This document shows, in pieces, positions 27,355 to 36,290 of a stretch of 64,000 nucleotides of DNA (positions are counted from its first letter, which is position 1; each line of letters opens with the position of its first letter). The notes under the pieces are model-generated. The model was not told where the DNA came from. It saw only the letters and a program-made list of their open reading frames with translations, and ran no database searches. The position numbers and the translations under genes were made by a program. This DNA is from Burkholderiaceae bacterium (GTDB lineage: Bacteria; Pseudomonadota; Gammaproteobacteria; Burkholderiales; Burkholderiaceae_B): the NCBI GenBank assembly GCA_023653055.1, contig JAMNXR010000006.1, positions 1 to 64,000 on the forward strand, in the 5' to 3' direction.

Positions 27355-27439
27355 TTTTAGTCTCCAAAGGTCAATATTCTGTTTAACACTTTAAACCATC
27401 GTTACAATCTGCGCAGAAAAATACTCAGGAGACTTCAAG

Positions 27440-28102
27440 ATGGATTTGTTGCAAGGCATCAATACGCGTCAAAGCATTCGGGGCTTTAAGCAGACTCCAG
27501 TCCCTGAGTCCTTACTCAAAGAGGTTTTGCTAGCGGCGGGACGCAGTCCATCGTATAAAAATACCCAACCTTGGGAAGTCTCCATCGTGACCGGCAAGAC
27601 GCGCGACGCGTTGGCTGAAAAGCTTTTTAAAATTGCCAGTGACAATACCGCGCCTCACTACGATTTCCCTGCTCCCGAGTCATGGCCTGCTGCAATGGAT
27701 TTTCGCGCCAAAGACCATGGCACAAAGCGCTTTAACGCCTTAGGGATCGGTCGCGACGACAGCAAGCTTCGTAACGAATTACGCCTGCAAAATTTTAAGT
27801 TTTTCGGCGCGCCCTGCGCCGTATTCTTTTTTATGGATGCCACACTCGAACACTGGTCCGCCCTCGATATGGGTTTGTTCCTGCAGTCCTTTACCTTAGC
27901 TGCGCACGGCGCAGGACTCGGAACGTGTATGCAGGCCTCCGTCTCGGGCTATCCAGACGCGATTCGTGAATGTTTAGGATTGCCCGCTAGCAAAAAACTA
28001 ATTGTTGCGATGTCGCTGGGTTATCCAGATATGGAAGCACCCATCAACAGCTATCACAGCACGAGAATGGCGGTCGATGAATTTACGACCTGGCATCGCT
28101 AG
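27440..28102 (+). CDS. nitroreductase-family FMN oxidoreductase
   Basis: A 220-residue nitroreductase with an N-terminal NTRQSIRGFKQTPVP block, AGRSPSYKNTQPWEV for FMN binding, and a C-terminal AMSLGYPDMEAPIN segment. It is a different subfamily from the protein at 18765 (longer, with an inserted FRAKDHGTKR loop). AGGAGA lies about 6 bases before the ATG at 27440. It stands alone in orientation; the substrate is unknown. Confidence 0.85.
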   Translation: MDLLQGINTRQSIRGFKQTPVPESLLKEVLLAAGRSPSYKNTQPWEVSIVTGKTRDALAEKLFKIASDNTAPHYDFPAPESWPAAMDFRAKDHGTKRFNALGIGRDDSKLRNELRLQNFKFFGAPCAVFFFMDATLEHWSALDMGLFLQSFTLAAHGAGLGTCMQASVSGYPDAIRECLGLPASKKLIVAMSLGYPDMEAPINSYHSTRMAVDEFTTWHR

Positions 28103-28145
28103 TGAAGTAAACAGCTGTAAAGCGCAGTGAATAGCTGTAATGCGC
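28101..28145. repeat. imperfect tandem duplication after the nitroreductase gene
   Basis: Two near copies (28101-28125 and 28126-28145) share AGTGAA and AGCTGTAA.GCGC; the second is five bases shorter. They fill the gap between two convergent genes. No function is apparent. Confidence 0.55.
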
Positions 28146-28146
28146 A

Positions 28147-28818
28147 TTACCCAAATTTTTTCCCTAGCAGGTCTTGGACGTAGGCAAGCGACTCTACGTC
28201 TGCGGACTTCATATCCATATCAAACAAGTTCGCGCGATGGGCCTGAGGACTACGATCGCCACAGGCCTCTTCGACGACGAGCACTCTAAAATTGTGCGCA
28301 AAGGCATCCGACACCGCACCTCGCACACAGCCTGAAGTAGAGATCCCACACACCACAATCGTGTCAATACCGTCATAACGTAGAAACGACTCAAGTGGCG
28401 TTCCAAAAAAACACGATGGTTTATTTTTGAGCACAATTCGATCGATGGGCCTGGGTGCATACGCCTCAGGCCACTGATCCGCGCGCGGATCACTGTGATA
28501 TTGAAACGCATCCGGTGCAGCAAGCTTGTAATTCCAAACGCCCCGATACGTCGGATGACTGCGGTCATCGCGACGACTGTAGTAGATGGGCAGATTAAGT
28601 GTCCGAAATTGCTGAGTAAGTACAGTGACCGCATCCGTCACCGAAGTCATATCTCGACCACACATTGAATACGCAGGGTCGACAAACATATAGGTTGTAT
28701 CGACATTGAGTAAGGCTACGCGCTCGCCCATCCCGATGCGTTCACCAAACCCACCTTTTTTATATGTCTCCAATTCCTCATCAGGTACATAGCCCCGCCA
28801 TTTTTCCAATTTGTCCAC
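28147..28818 (-). CDS. isochorismatase-like cysteine hydrolase
   Basis: A 223-residue isochorismatase-superfamily hydrolase. The triad positions are visible: aspartate in LLNVDTTYMF, lysine in VLKNKPSCFFGTPL, and the nucleophilic cysteine in GISTSGCVRGA. The PSCFFGT and GCVRGA pattern and the N-terminal extension resemble N-carbamoylsarcosine amidase and maleamate amidohydrolase rather than pyrazinamidase. The start is GTG at 28818, selected by AGGAG 8 bases upstream. Divergent from the HpaI-type aldolase (89-base gap). It may hydrolyse an amide or carbamoyl intermediate; not certain. Confidence 0.85.
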   Translation of the reverse strand: MDKLEKWRGYVPDEELETYKKGGFGERIGMGERVALLNVDTTYMFVDPAYSMCGRDMTSVTDAVTVLTQQFRTLNLPIYYSRRDDRSHPTYRGVWNYKLAAPDAFQYHSDPRADQWPEAYAPRPIDRIVLKNKPSCFFGTPLESFLRYDGIDTIVVCGISTSGCVRGAVSDAFAHNFRVLVVEEACGDRSPQAHRANLFDMDMKSADVESLAYVQDLLGKKFG

Positions 28819-28907
28819 CTGCGACTCCTCTCAACGCATTTTTTGTAAAGTACTGCATTCTGTTTTACCATCACTGCAATCCATCATAAAAGAAAAGACA
28901 AACTCCT

Positions 28908-29699
28908 ATGACCACGCTTAAACAAAACTCGCTCAAAGCCGCCTTGTACAAAAAACAAATCCAATTGGGACTGTGGTGTGGCTTATCCAATAGCTACTCT
29001 ACTGAAATTGTGGCGGGTTCTGGTTACGACTGGCTCACGCTCGATATGGAGCACTCCCCCAATGACATGCATACCGTTTTGACTCAATTGCAAATGCTTG
29101 GGGGCTACAACCTCGAGCCTGCGGTCCGTCTCGTCAAGTTTGATAAGGATTTGATGAAACAATATTTGGACATGGGTGTGCGCACGCTCATTTTGCCCAA
29201 TGTGGAGTCGTCCACTCAAGCACAAGAGATCGTGTCCTCCACACGTTACCCCCACCGAGGGATTCGAGGTGTCGCGGGTCAACAGCGCGCAAATCGTTGG
29301 GGCCGAGTGGCAAACTATGCTCTAACAGCTGACGAACAGCTTTGCGTCCTCGTTCAGATTGAATCAGCAGACGGTGTCAAATATTTTGATTCAATTATCA
29401 GTGTCGAGGGCGTTGATGGCGCATTTATTGGTCCGAATGACATGGCCGCCAGCATGGGATTTTTAGGTCAGCAACACCACCCTGAGGTGCAAAAGGCGAT
29501 TCAGTCCCTGCCCGCCATTGCAGCAAAGCATGGTAAGTCCATCGGTATTTTGGCTGCCAATGAGGCGGATGCGCAGCGTTATATCGAGTGGGGTTACAAG
29601 ATGGTCGGACTCGGCTCGGACCAAGGCTTGCTGGCCAAAGCCAGCGATACCTTGCTCTCAAATTGCCGACAATTTGTTGGTGGGCTTAGCGGCCAGTAA
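28908..29699 (+). CDS. HpcH/HpaI-family class II aldolase
   Basis: A 263-residue metal-dependent pyruvate-type aldolase: YDWLTLDMEHSPN, the general-base/arginine region RGVAGQQRANRWGR, QIESADGV (metal-binding glutamate) and GPNDMAASMG (metal-binding aspartate). Characterised members include HpaI (4-hydroxy-2-oxoheptanedioate aldolase) and GarL (5-keto-4-deoxy-D-glucarate aldolase). GarL-type activity would complete the garD pathway, but the genes are 15 kb apart. Its 3' end overlaps the convergent enoyl-CoA hydratase gene by 14 bases. Confidence 0.9.
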   Translation: MTTLKQNSLKAALYKKQIQLGLWCGLSNSYSTEIVAGSGYDWLTLDMEHSPNDMHTVLTQLQMLGGYNLEPAVRLVKFDKDLMKQYLDMGVRTLILPNVESSTQAQEIVSSTRYPHRGIRGVAGQQRANRWGRVANYALTADEQLCVLVQIESADGVKYFDSIISVEGVDGAFIGPNDMAASMGFLGQQHHPEVQKAIQSLPAIAAKHGKSIGILAANEADAQRYIEWGYKMVGLGSDQGLLAKASDTLLSNCRQFVGGLSGQ

Positions 29700-30465
29700 A
29701 TTTAGGCGGCTGCTTAGCTAAAAATGATTGATATCCGATACGAAAATCTTCGGTATCAAAGCACTCGAAACACTCCGCACGCTCTTTCGCCGTGAGCGGA
29801 GCGGGGTCCGCGAGACGGCGCGCAAATTTTTTGTGCCAACGCGCCACAAGCGGTGCGCCTGAAGCAATGCGCTGGGCCGTTGCTAACGCCTCAGCGGCCA
29901 CCTGATCATCGGTCACCACTCTTGAGACGAGACCAATGCGTAAGGCCTCTTGCGCATCAAAAATGCGGCCTTCTAGCAAAATCTCCAAGGCCTTTGAGGC
30001 ACCAATCAAAGACGCAATCGGCTCCATCTCGTCATAGGCCATCACTAAACCAAGATTTTTGATGGGTGCGCCAAAGCGACTGGATGCACCGCAGATCCGT
30101 ATATCCGCAAGTGCAGCAATCTCTAGCCCTCCTCCCACACAAATGCCATGAATCTGCGCCACGATCGGATGACGGCAGCTCTTGATTTTATTGACGGTCT
30201 GATGCATGAAATGACCGTACTCAGTGGCTTGGACCTGATTGGATCGCTGCGTTTCAAACTCACTGATGTCATTGCCAGGAGAAAAAGCTTTTTCTCCTGC
30301 ACCACGCAAGATGATGCAACGGACATCGTCTTGCGCAGACAAGGCAACAATGGCATCACCCAACTCGCCCCACAAGGGCTTGGTCATCGCATTGAGTTTT
30401 TCAGGGCGATTAATCGTCAAGGTCACGATGTCATCGGCTCTGGATTGCAACAAAATATCAGACAT
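29686..30465 (-). CDS. enoyl-CoA hydratase/isomerase family protein
   Basis: A 259-residue crotonase-fold protein of normal family length. Oxyanion-hole segments are FSPGNDISEF and ICVGGGLEIAALAD; the region that normally carries a catalytic glutamate reads APIKNLGLVMAYDEM. Second of two genes on the minus strand after the old yellow enzyme (29-base gap). An AGGAG is 11 bases before the ATG at 30465. The substrate is unknown; it is not closely similar to the other crotonase in this window (22069). Confidence 0.9.
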   Translation of the reverse strand: MSDILLQSRADDIVTLTINRPEKLNAMTKPLWGELGDAIVALSAQDDVRCIILRGAGEKAFSPGNDISEFETQRSNQVQATEYGHFMHQTVNKIKSCRHPIVAQIHGICVGGGLEIAALADIRICGASSRFGAPIKNLGLVMAYDEMEPIASLIGASKALEILLEGRIFDAQEALRIGLVSRVVTDDQVAAEALATAQRIASGAPLVARWHKKFARRLADPAPLTAKERAECFECFDTEDFRIGYQSFLAKQPPKFTGR

Positions 30466-30494
30466 GATGTTTCAGACTCCTGTTTTTTCAAAAT

Positions 30495-31586
30495 TTAAGT
30501 CATCGTGGGGTAGTCCACGTAACCTTTTGCGTCACCGCCGTAAAAAGTTTTGCGGTCATAGGGCGTTAAAGGCGCGTTCGCCAATAACCTTTCAGGCAGA
30601 TCTGGATTTGAAATATACAAGCGACCAAAGGCAATCGCATCTGCAAGATCTTCGCTGACAAATTCCTCTGCGCCTTCGCGATTAAAGCCTCCTGCAGCAA
30701 TAATCTTGCCTTGGTACAACGGGCGAAAGAGTTTGGACGTGCTGGGCTGACCCTCGGCCACTTTGTCTGTGCCGCCCGCCATGGTGGAACGGGGCTCGAT
30801 TAAGTGTAGGTAGGACAAACCAAGCGGATTGAGTTGCTGCACTAAATAGGTAAATAAACCCAAGGTGTCATGGTCCGACATATCGTTAAAGGTGCCGTAG
30901 GGCGATAAACGCACACCCACATGATCTCCACCCCATACGCCGATGACGGCATGCAACACCTCAAGTAATAAACGACTGCGATTTTCAAAGCTGCCGCCAT
31001 ATTGATCGTCGCGCTTGTTGGAGCCGTCATGCAAAAACTGATCGAGCAAATAACCGTTTGCGCCATGGACCTCAACACCGTCAAAACCAGCCGCTTTTGC
31101 TTGCTGCGCGGCATGGACATAATCAGCGATCAGGGCAGGAATTTCATCCACGTTCAAGGCGCGTGGCGTCTCATACTCGGCGAGCTGCCATGTTGCGGTG
31201 TACACCTTTCCGTTGGGGGCAAGCGCTGACGGGGCGACTGGCAGTCCCTCCTTGGGGTGAAGTGAGGAATGTGAAATCCTGCCAACATGCCAGAGCTGAC
31301 ACACCATTTTGCCGCCTTTGGCGTGCACGGCATCGGTCACTTTTTTCCAGCCGTCCACTTGAGCATCGCTATAAATGCCAGGTGTTGCGGGATAACCCTT
31401 GGCTACATTTGAAATTTGTGTGGCTTCTGAAATGATCAAACCCGCACTCGCACGCTGGCTGTAGTACTCAGCTGCCAGCTCGCCAGGCACGTCGCCCTCG
31501 GTCGCACGCATGCGCGTCAATGGTGCCATCACGATACGATTTTTGAGCGTCAATGCACCTAATTGGATAGGGGTAAAAAGTTTCAT
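30495..31586 (-). CDS. old yellow enzyme family alkene reductase (NemA-like)
   Basis: A 363-residue FMN-dependent NAD(P)H:flavin oxidoreductase. Typical OYE blocks: LKNRIVMAPLTRMRA, ISEATQIS, QLWHVGRISH, the active-site pair in VEVHGANGYLLDQFL, and AAGGFNREGAEE plus IAFGRLYISNPDLPERL for the phosphate site. The family reduces activated C=C bonds and nitro esters; sequence style matches N-ethylmaleimide reductase. In many bacteria such genes are controlled by a TetR-family NemR; no such gene is adjacent. First gene of an operon with the enoyl-CoA hydratase. Confidence 0.92.
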   Translation of the reverse strand: MKLFTPIQLGALTLKNRIVMAPLTRMRATEGDVPGELAAEYYSQRASAGLIISEATQISNVAKGYPATPGIYSDAQVDGWKKVTDAVHAKGGKMVCQLWHVGRISHSSLHPKEGLPVAPSALAPNGKVYTATWQLAEYETPRALNVDEIPALIADYVHAAQQAKAAGFDGVEVHGANGYLLDQFLHDGSNKRDDQYGGSFENRSRLLLEVLHAVIGVWGGDHVGVRLSPYGTFNDMSDHDTLGLFTYLVQQLNPLGLSYLHLIEPRSTMAGGTDKVAEGQPSTSKLFRPLYQGKIIAAGGFNREGAEEFVSEDLADAIAFGRLYISNPDLPERLLANAPLTPYDRKTFYGGDAKGYVDYPTMT

Positions 31587-31682
31587 ATGTTTGAAGCCTG
31601 AACAAAGTTAAAATAGACTTACCGATTCTATACCCACAACGAGTCACTAAAGTTAGATAGTGGAAACCACTAGACAATACGG

Positions 31683-31711
31683 TTGTCACTTACTTGACCA
31701 GCCGCTATATT
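31683..31711 (+). promoter_or_regulatory. sigma-70 promoter for the ABC importer operon
   Basis: TTGTCA (31683-31688) and TATATT (31706-31711) are separated by exactly 17 bases; each matches the consensus at five of six positions. The expected start of transcription is near 31718, about 29 bases before the ATG of the solute-binding protein at 31747. Confidence 0.6.
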
Positions 31712-31746
31712 GATCTCCGTTATCACTTTGAACTGGGATCTTTGTC

Positions 31747-33378
31747 ATGACTGCATCTAAAGCACAAAAATTTAGTATGAACCCGGTGCGCCGGTTATTG
31801 GTCGGTGCGTCGTTGGCCGCCTCTGTTGCCTTGACGGCAGGATGGTCCACAGTCTCTTTTTCTCAAGAAATCAAAGACTTGGTGGTTGCCCTATCGACAC
31901 CTGTGACGACAGTCGACCCGCACTTCCATAACCTCACCCCCAACAACGGCATGGCCGCGCACGTCTTTGAGACCTTGGTCAAAACGGACTCTGCTCTCAA
32001 AACCTACCCGGGGTTGGCTGAGTCATGGAAGGCGCTCTCAGATAGCGAGTGGGAATTTAAGCTTCGTAAAGGTGTGAAGTGGCACAACGGCGAGCCATTC
32101 ACAGCTGAAGATGTTGCGGCAACGATTAAGCGTATTCCTAACGTTCCAAACAGCCCTGCTTCGTTTGCGGTGTTTGTACGAGCAATTACTGACGTCAATG
32201 TTGTTGATTCACACACGATACGCTTTAAAACAAAAGGGCCTTATCCTTTACTACCCGCTGACATGGTGTCAGTCGCGATTGTGCCCAAGGCCATCGCAGA
32301 AACGGCCAAAACAGAAGACTTCAACTCTGGCAAGGCGATGATCGGAACGGGGCCCTTCCGCTTTGAACAATTTGTGTCTGGTGATCGTGTCATTTTGACG
32401 CGAAATAAAGACTATTACGGCAAACAGCCTGATTGGGACAAAGTTACCTTTCGCATCATTACAAGTGCTCCAGCCCGTGTCGCAGCCTTGTTGTCAGGTG
32501 ATGTACACATGATCGAGGGTGTGCCCACAGCTGATGCTGCCAAGCTCAAGAAAGACAAGCGCGTCGAGGTCTCGAACGCTGTTTCAAACCGTATGATTTA
32601 TTTGCATATGGATAGCAACCGCAAGACTAACTCGCCCTTCATTACGGCGGCAGACGGTAAACCCATGGAGGCAAACCCTCTGACTGATGCGCGTGTGCGT
32701 CGTGCTCTCAGCAAGATGATTGATCGAAATGCAATTGTTTCTCGAGTGATGGAAGGTCAAGCCATCCCAGCTGGACAGTTACTTGACGAAGCCTTTTTCG
32801 GCACCAGCAAAAAGCTCAAACCTGATGCTTATGACCCAGCGGGTGCGAAAAAGCTACTGGCTGAGGCAGGCTATCCCAATGGTTTTGGTGTGACGCTGCA
32901 TTCACCCAATAACCGCTATATCAATGACGGCGCGACCGCTCAAGCCGTGGCTCAATTTTTCTCGCGTAACGGCATCCCGACCAAGGTCGACACAATGCCA
33001 TCGAACATCTTCTTTTCACGCGCAAGTAAATTGGAGTTCTCTTTGATTTTGGCAGGCTGGGGTGCCGCATCGGGTGATACTTCATCACCTCTTCGTGCGT
33101 TACTTGCAACCAACGACCCAAAAGCCGGCATGGGTGGCGCCAACCGTGGGCGTTTTTCCAGCCCAGAACTTGATGCATTGATCGCAAAAGCTGTGGTGAT
33201 TATTGATGATAATCAACGAGATGCTGCGTTGGCCGTAGCCAGTGAAAAAGCGATTGAATTGATGGGACTGATTCCTCTGCACTATGAGGTCAGCACCTGG
33301 GCGTCACGCAAAGGTGTCCAATATGGCGGTCGTGCAGATCAGTACACGCTCGCTCAATTCGTGACACGCGCAAAGTAA
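31747..33378 (+). CDS. ABC importer periplasmic binding protein, peptide/opine family (SBP family 5)
   Basis: A 543-residue extracytoplasmic solute-binding protein. A long N-region precedes a hydrophobic signal (RRLLVGASLAASVALTAG; cleavage near TVSFSQ). Family 5 blocks: TVDPHFHNLTPNNGMAAHVFETLVK, WEFKLRKGVKWHNGEPF, GTGPFRF and ALSKMIDR. These bind di/oligopeptides, opines, nickel or glutathione. It begins a five-gene import operon (SBP, two permeases, two ATPases) followed by a metallohydrolase. It resembles Dpp/Ddp-type proteins; the ligand cannot be read. Confidence 0.92.
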   Translation: MTASKAQKFSMNPVRRLLVGASLAASVALTAGWSTVSFSQEIKDLVVALSTPVTTVDPHFHNLTPNNGMAAHVFETLVKTDSALKTYPGLAESWKALSDSEWEFKLRKGVKWHNGEPFTAEDVAATIKRIPNVPNSPASFAVFVRAITDVNVVDSHTIRFKTKGPYPLLPADMVSVAIVPKAIAETAKTEDFNSGKAMIGTGPFRFEQFVSGDRVILTRNKDYYGKQPDWDKVTFRIITSAPARVAALLSGDVHMIEGVPTADAAKLKKDKRVEVSNAVSNRMIYLHMDSNRKTNSPFITAADGKPMEANPLTDARVRRALSKMIDRNAIVSRVMEGQAIPAGQLLDEAFFGTSKKLKPDAYDPAGAKKLLAEAGYPNGFGVTLHSPNNRYINDGATAQAVAQFFSRNGIPTKVDTMPSNIFFSRASKLEFSLILAGWGAASGDTSSPLRALLATNDPKAGMGGANRGRFSSPELDALIAKAVVIIDDNQRDAALAVASEKAIELMGLIPLHYEVSTWASRKGVQYGGRADQYTLAQFVTRAK

Positions 33379-33421
33379 TCAACACTCCACCTTAATAACA
33401 CCAACACAGGACTTGTAACCA

Positions 33422-34396
33422 GTGACCGCTTTTATCCTTCGTCGTTTGGCACAATCCTTGTTGGTGTTGTTTATCACGTCAATGTTGGTGTTTGGAGGTC
33501 TTTATGTTGTTGGAGACCCTGTTGAAATTTTGGTACACCCTGAGGCGGACCAAATCGAAAAAGAGCGCGCTCGCGTGGCGCTCGGATTAGACAAGCCGGT
33601 TGTCGAGCAATACTTTATCTTTTTAAAAGGCGCACTGACAGGTAATCTCGGTAACTCGTTTGTGTACGCTAAACCGGCACTCGATATTATTTTTGAAAGA
33701 ATGCCCGCCACGATGGAGTTAGCCGTATTGGCGATGCTGATTTCGGTTTTGCTGGGGATACCGCTCGGACTTTACGCTGGGCTGAGGCCAAACTCTCCTG
33801 TTTCTCGGTTCATCATGACGAGCTCGATTGTTTGCTTTTCCTTGCCGACTTTCTGGGTGGGTTTACTCCTGATCTTATTTTTTGCAGTCAGCATGGGTTG
33901 GCTGCCGTCAACGGGTCGAGGGCCAACGACCGATGTATTTGGTCTGCAGCTATCAATATTTAGCTGGGAGGGTCTTAAATACGCATTCTTACCTGCACTC
34001 AATTTGGCTCTGCTGAAGCTAGCGCTGATCATTCGACTGACCCGCGCTCAAACGCGGGAACAAAGCTTGCTGGATTACATCAAATTTGCGCGAGCAAAAG
34101 GACTTAAATCTACGCGTGTGGTTGGTGTGCACTTGCTTAAAAATATTTTGATTCCCTTAGTCACCGTTATCGGACTCGAACTCGGCTCCGTGATTGCCTA
34201 CGCCATTGTGACCGAAACTATTTTCGCCTGGCCCGGTATGGGCAAGCTCGTGATTGATTCTATTTTTCAACTCGATCGTCCCGTTGTGGTCGCCTATCTA
34301 CTCGTGGTGGTGGCCATGTACATCATTATTAATTTGGTGGTTGATATTCTTTATTCTCTGCTCGATCCAAGAGTACGTATTGCGGAGCAACACTGA
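33422..34396 (+). CDS. ABC importer inner-membrane permease, DppB/OppB type
   Basis: A 324-residue permease with six predicted membrane segments, beginning with the typical FILRRLAQSLLVLFITSMLVF and carrying the EAA-loop (YIKFARAKGLKSTRVVGVHLLKN) that contacts the ATPases, then TETIFAWPGMGKLVIDSI. The start is GTG at 33422. Its TGA stop overlaps the next permease's ATG by one base (TGATG). Second gene of the peptide-type importer operon. Confidence 0.93.
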   Translation: MTAFILRRLAQSLLVLFITSMLVFGGLYVVGDPVEILVHPEADQIEKERARVALGLDKPVVEQYFIFLKGALTGNLGNSFVYAKPALDIIFERMPATMELAVLAMLISVLLGIPLGLYAGLRPNSPVSRFIMTSSIVCFSLPTFWVGLLLILFFAVSMGWLPSTGRGPTTDVFGLQLSIFSWEGLKYAFLPALNLALLKLALIIRLTRAQTREQSLLDYIKFARAKGLKSTRVVGVHLLKNILIPLVTVIGLELGSVIAYAIVTETIFAWPGMGKLVIDSIFQLDRPVVVAYLLVVVAMYIIINLVVDILYSLLDPRVRIAEQH

Positions 34397-35298
34397 TGAG
34401 CGAAGCCATTGCAACGGTCGTCAAGGTACAAACCCCTTTTAAGCGGCTTTGTACCCAATTTGCTGAAAGCCCAGTCGCCATGTTCGGCCTGGTCATGTTG
34501 ATAATGGTGATGTTTGTCGCGCTGTTTGCGCCATGGATCTCACCTCAAAATCCCTATGACCTTGCCTCGCTTGATCTCATGGATGCTCGACTCGCGCCTG
34601 GAGAAACAGGCATGGATGGAAAGACCTTTCTCTTGGGCACAGACGGTCAAGGTCGCGATATGGTCTCGGCGATTTTTTACGGTCTCAGAGTGTCACTCTA
34701 TGTAGGTCTCAGCAGCGGCATCATTGCGCTTGTCATTGGCAGCGTCATGGGCGTACTCGCAGCACACCTAGGCGGCCGCTTTGAACAGATCATTATGCGT
34801 CTGGTGGATATTCAGCTTGGCTTTCCAGCCATTTTGGTCGCACTCGTGTTGCTTGCTGTGCTTGGCAAGGGCGTGGACAAAATTATCATTGCGCTGGTGA
34901 GTGTTCAGTGGGCCTACTATGCCCGGACAGCACGTTCTGCAGCATTAGTTGAACGGGGTAAAGAATATGTTGAAGCGGCCCGTTCACTGGGTCTCAAAGG
35001 CTCACGTATCGTCTTGCGCCACCTGTTACCCAATGCCATGGCGCCACTGATTGTGGTGGGCACCGTGCAAGTGGCGCATGCGATAGCACTTGAAGCCACC
35101 CTCTCCTTTTTAGGACTTGGACTGCCTGCGACAGAACCCTCGCTCGGTCTCTTAATTTCAAACGGTTACGAGTATCTGCTTTCAGGGAAATACTGGATCA
35201 GCGTTTATCCCGGTATTGCGTTGCTCATCACTATTTTGGCAATCAATTTAGTCGGCGATCAACTGCGTGACATTTTGAATCCGAGGTTGTCACGATGA
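34396..35298 (+). CDS. ABC importer inner-membrane permease, DppC/OppC type
   Basis: A 300-residue permease of the OppC class with its N-terminal cytoplasmic stretch, first membrane segment near residues 30-50, the periplasmic block FLLGTDGQGRDMVSAIFYGLRVSL, and the EAA loop YVEAARSLGLKGSRIVLRHLLPN. It pairs with the upstream DppB-type permease to form the channel. Overlaps its neighbours at both ends (one base upstream, four bases downstream), so expression is tightly coupled. Confidence 0.93.
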   Translation: MSEAIATVVKVQTPFKRLCTQFAESPVAMFGLVMLIMVMFVALFAPWISPQNPYDLASLDLMDARLAPGETGMDGKTFLLGTDGQGRDMVSAIFYGLRVSLYVGLSSGIIALVIGSVMGVLAAHLGGRFEQIIMRLVDIQLGFPAILVALVLLAVLGKGVDKIIIALVSVQWAYYARTARSAALVERGKEYVEAARSLGLKGSRIVLRHLLPNAMAPLIVVGTVQVAHAIALEATLSFLGLGLPATEPSLGLLISNGYEYLLSGKYWISVYPGIALLITILAINLVGDQLRDILNPRLSR

Positions 35299-36290
35299 GC
35301 GCCTTATTAACAGTAAAAGGTCTACGCACCGAATTTTTGACTCGGGACGGCATTTTGCCAGCCGTTGCAGATGTTTCCCTCGAACTCAAGCGCGGCGAAG
35401 TGCTGGGCCTGGTGGGCGAGTCTGGTTCGGGTAAATCCGTCACAGGTTTTTCAATCATGGGCCTAGTTGATGCCCCTGGAAAAATTGCTCGCGGTAGTAT
35501 TGTCTTTGACGGCCAAGAGCTTGTAGGTGCCGACGAGGAAACACTGCGTCGCTTGCGCGGACGTCGTATTGCGATGATCTTTCAAGATCCGATGATGACA
35601 CTCAATCCCGTCTTGACCGTTGAGACGCAGATGATTGAGACGGTGCTTGCGCACGAGTCCGTCAGTCGAGCGGTCGCACGCGAGCGTTGTGTCGAAGTAC
35701 TCGGTAAAGTTGGCATCGCCTCACCAAGCGAACGACTCGGTCAATATCCCCATCAATTCTCTGGTGGTATGCGTCAACGTGTGGCGATTGCGATCGCCAT
35801 GTTGCACAAACCCGACCTGATCATCGCGGACGAACCCACGACCGCCTTGGATGTCACAGTACAGGGACAGATTTTGTATGAAATGCAACAACTGGTCAGC
35901 CAGTCTGGTACAGCCCTGATTTGGATCACGCACGACCTCGCGGTGGTGGCAGGACTGGCCGATAAAATTGCGGTGATGTATGCCGGACGCATCGTTGAGC
36001 ATGGTTTAGCGGAAGATGTGCTCAGCAACCCGACCCATCCCTATACGCGTGGCTTGCTCGACTCCGTCCCCGCCACAACAACGCCGGGTCAACGTCTGCG
36101 TCAAATTCCTGGCTCAGCACCCTCGATTATGCAACTCGGCGCAGGCTGCGCTTTCGAAGCGCGCTGTACGCGTGTCCTGCCCGCCTGTGCGCAGATGCCC
36201 GAGATGGTGATGATTGGCTCTCGCAGTACACGTTGCTGTAACCCGATCGTTCAGCAGCCTTCCACGGCTTCAACGGAGAGCTTAGCGTGA
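35295..36290 (+). CDS. ABC importer ATPase, DppD/OppD type
   Basis: A 331-residue ATPase with Walker A GESGSGKS, the signature FSGGMRQR, Walker B LIIADEPTTALD, and the C-terminal oligopeptide/dipeptide-transporter extension, which has cysteines near its end (GAGCAFEARCTRVLPAC) of the kind that bind a 4Fe-4S cluster in Dpp-type ATPases. The ATG overlaps the previous stop (ATGA). It works as a heterodimer with the next gene product. Confidence 0.93.
   Translation: MSALLTVKGLRTEFLTRDGILPAVADVSLELKRGEVLGLVGESGSGKSVTGFSIMGLVDAPGKIARGSIVFDGQELVGADEETLRRLRGRRIAMIFQDPMMTLNPVLTVETQMIETVLAHESVSRAVARERCVEVLGKVGIASPSERLGQYPHQFSGGMRQRVAIAIAMLHKPDLIIADEPTTALDVTVQGQILYEMQQLVSQSGTALIWITHDLAVVAGLADKIAVMYAGRIVEHGLAEDVLSNPTHPYTRGLLDSVPATTTPGQRLRQIPGSAPSIMQLGAGCAFEARCTRVLPACAQMPEMVMIGSRSTRCCNPIVQQPSTASTESLA

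Noticed and set aside
28101-28145. Imperfect tandem duplication as a regulatory element
   Set aside because: It lies between two convergent stops with no palindrome or U tract; probably a slippage relic. Listed only as a repeat.
29686-29699. 14-base overlap of convergent aldolase and enoyl-CoA hydratase genes
   Set aside because: Short 3' overlaps of convergent genes are common and need no special explanation.
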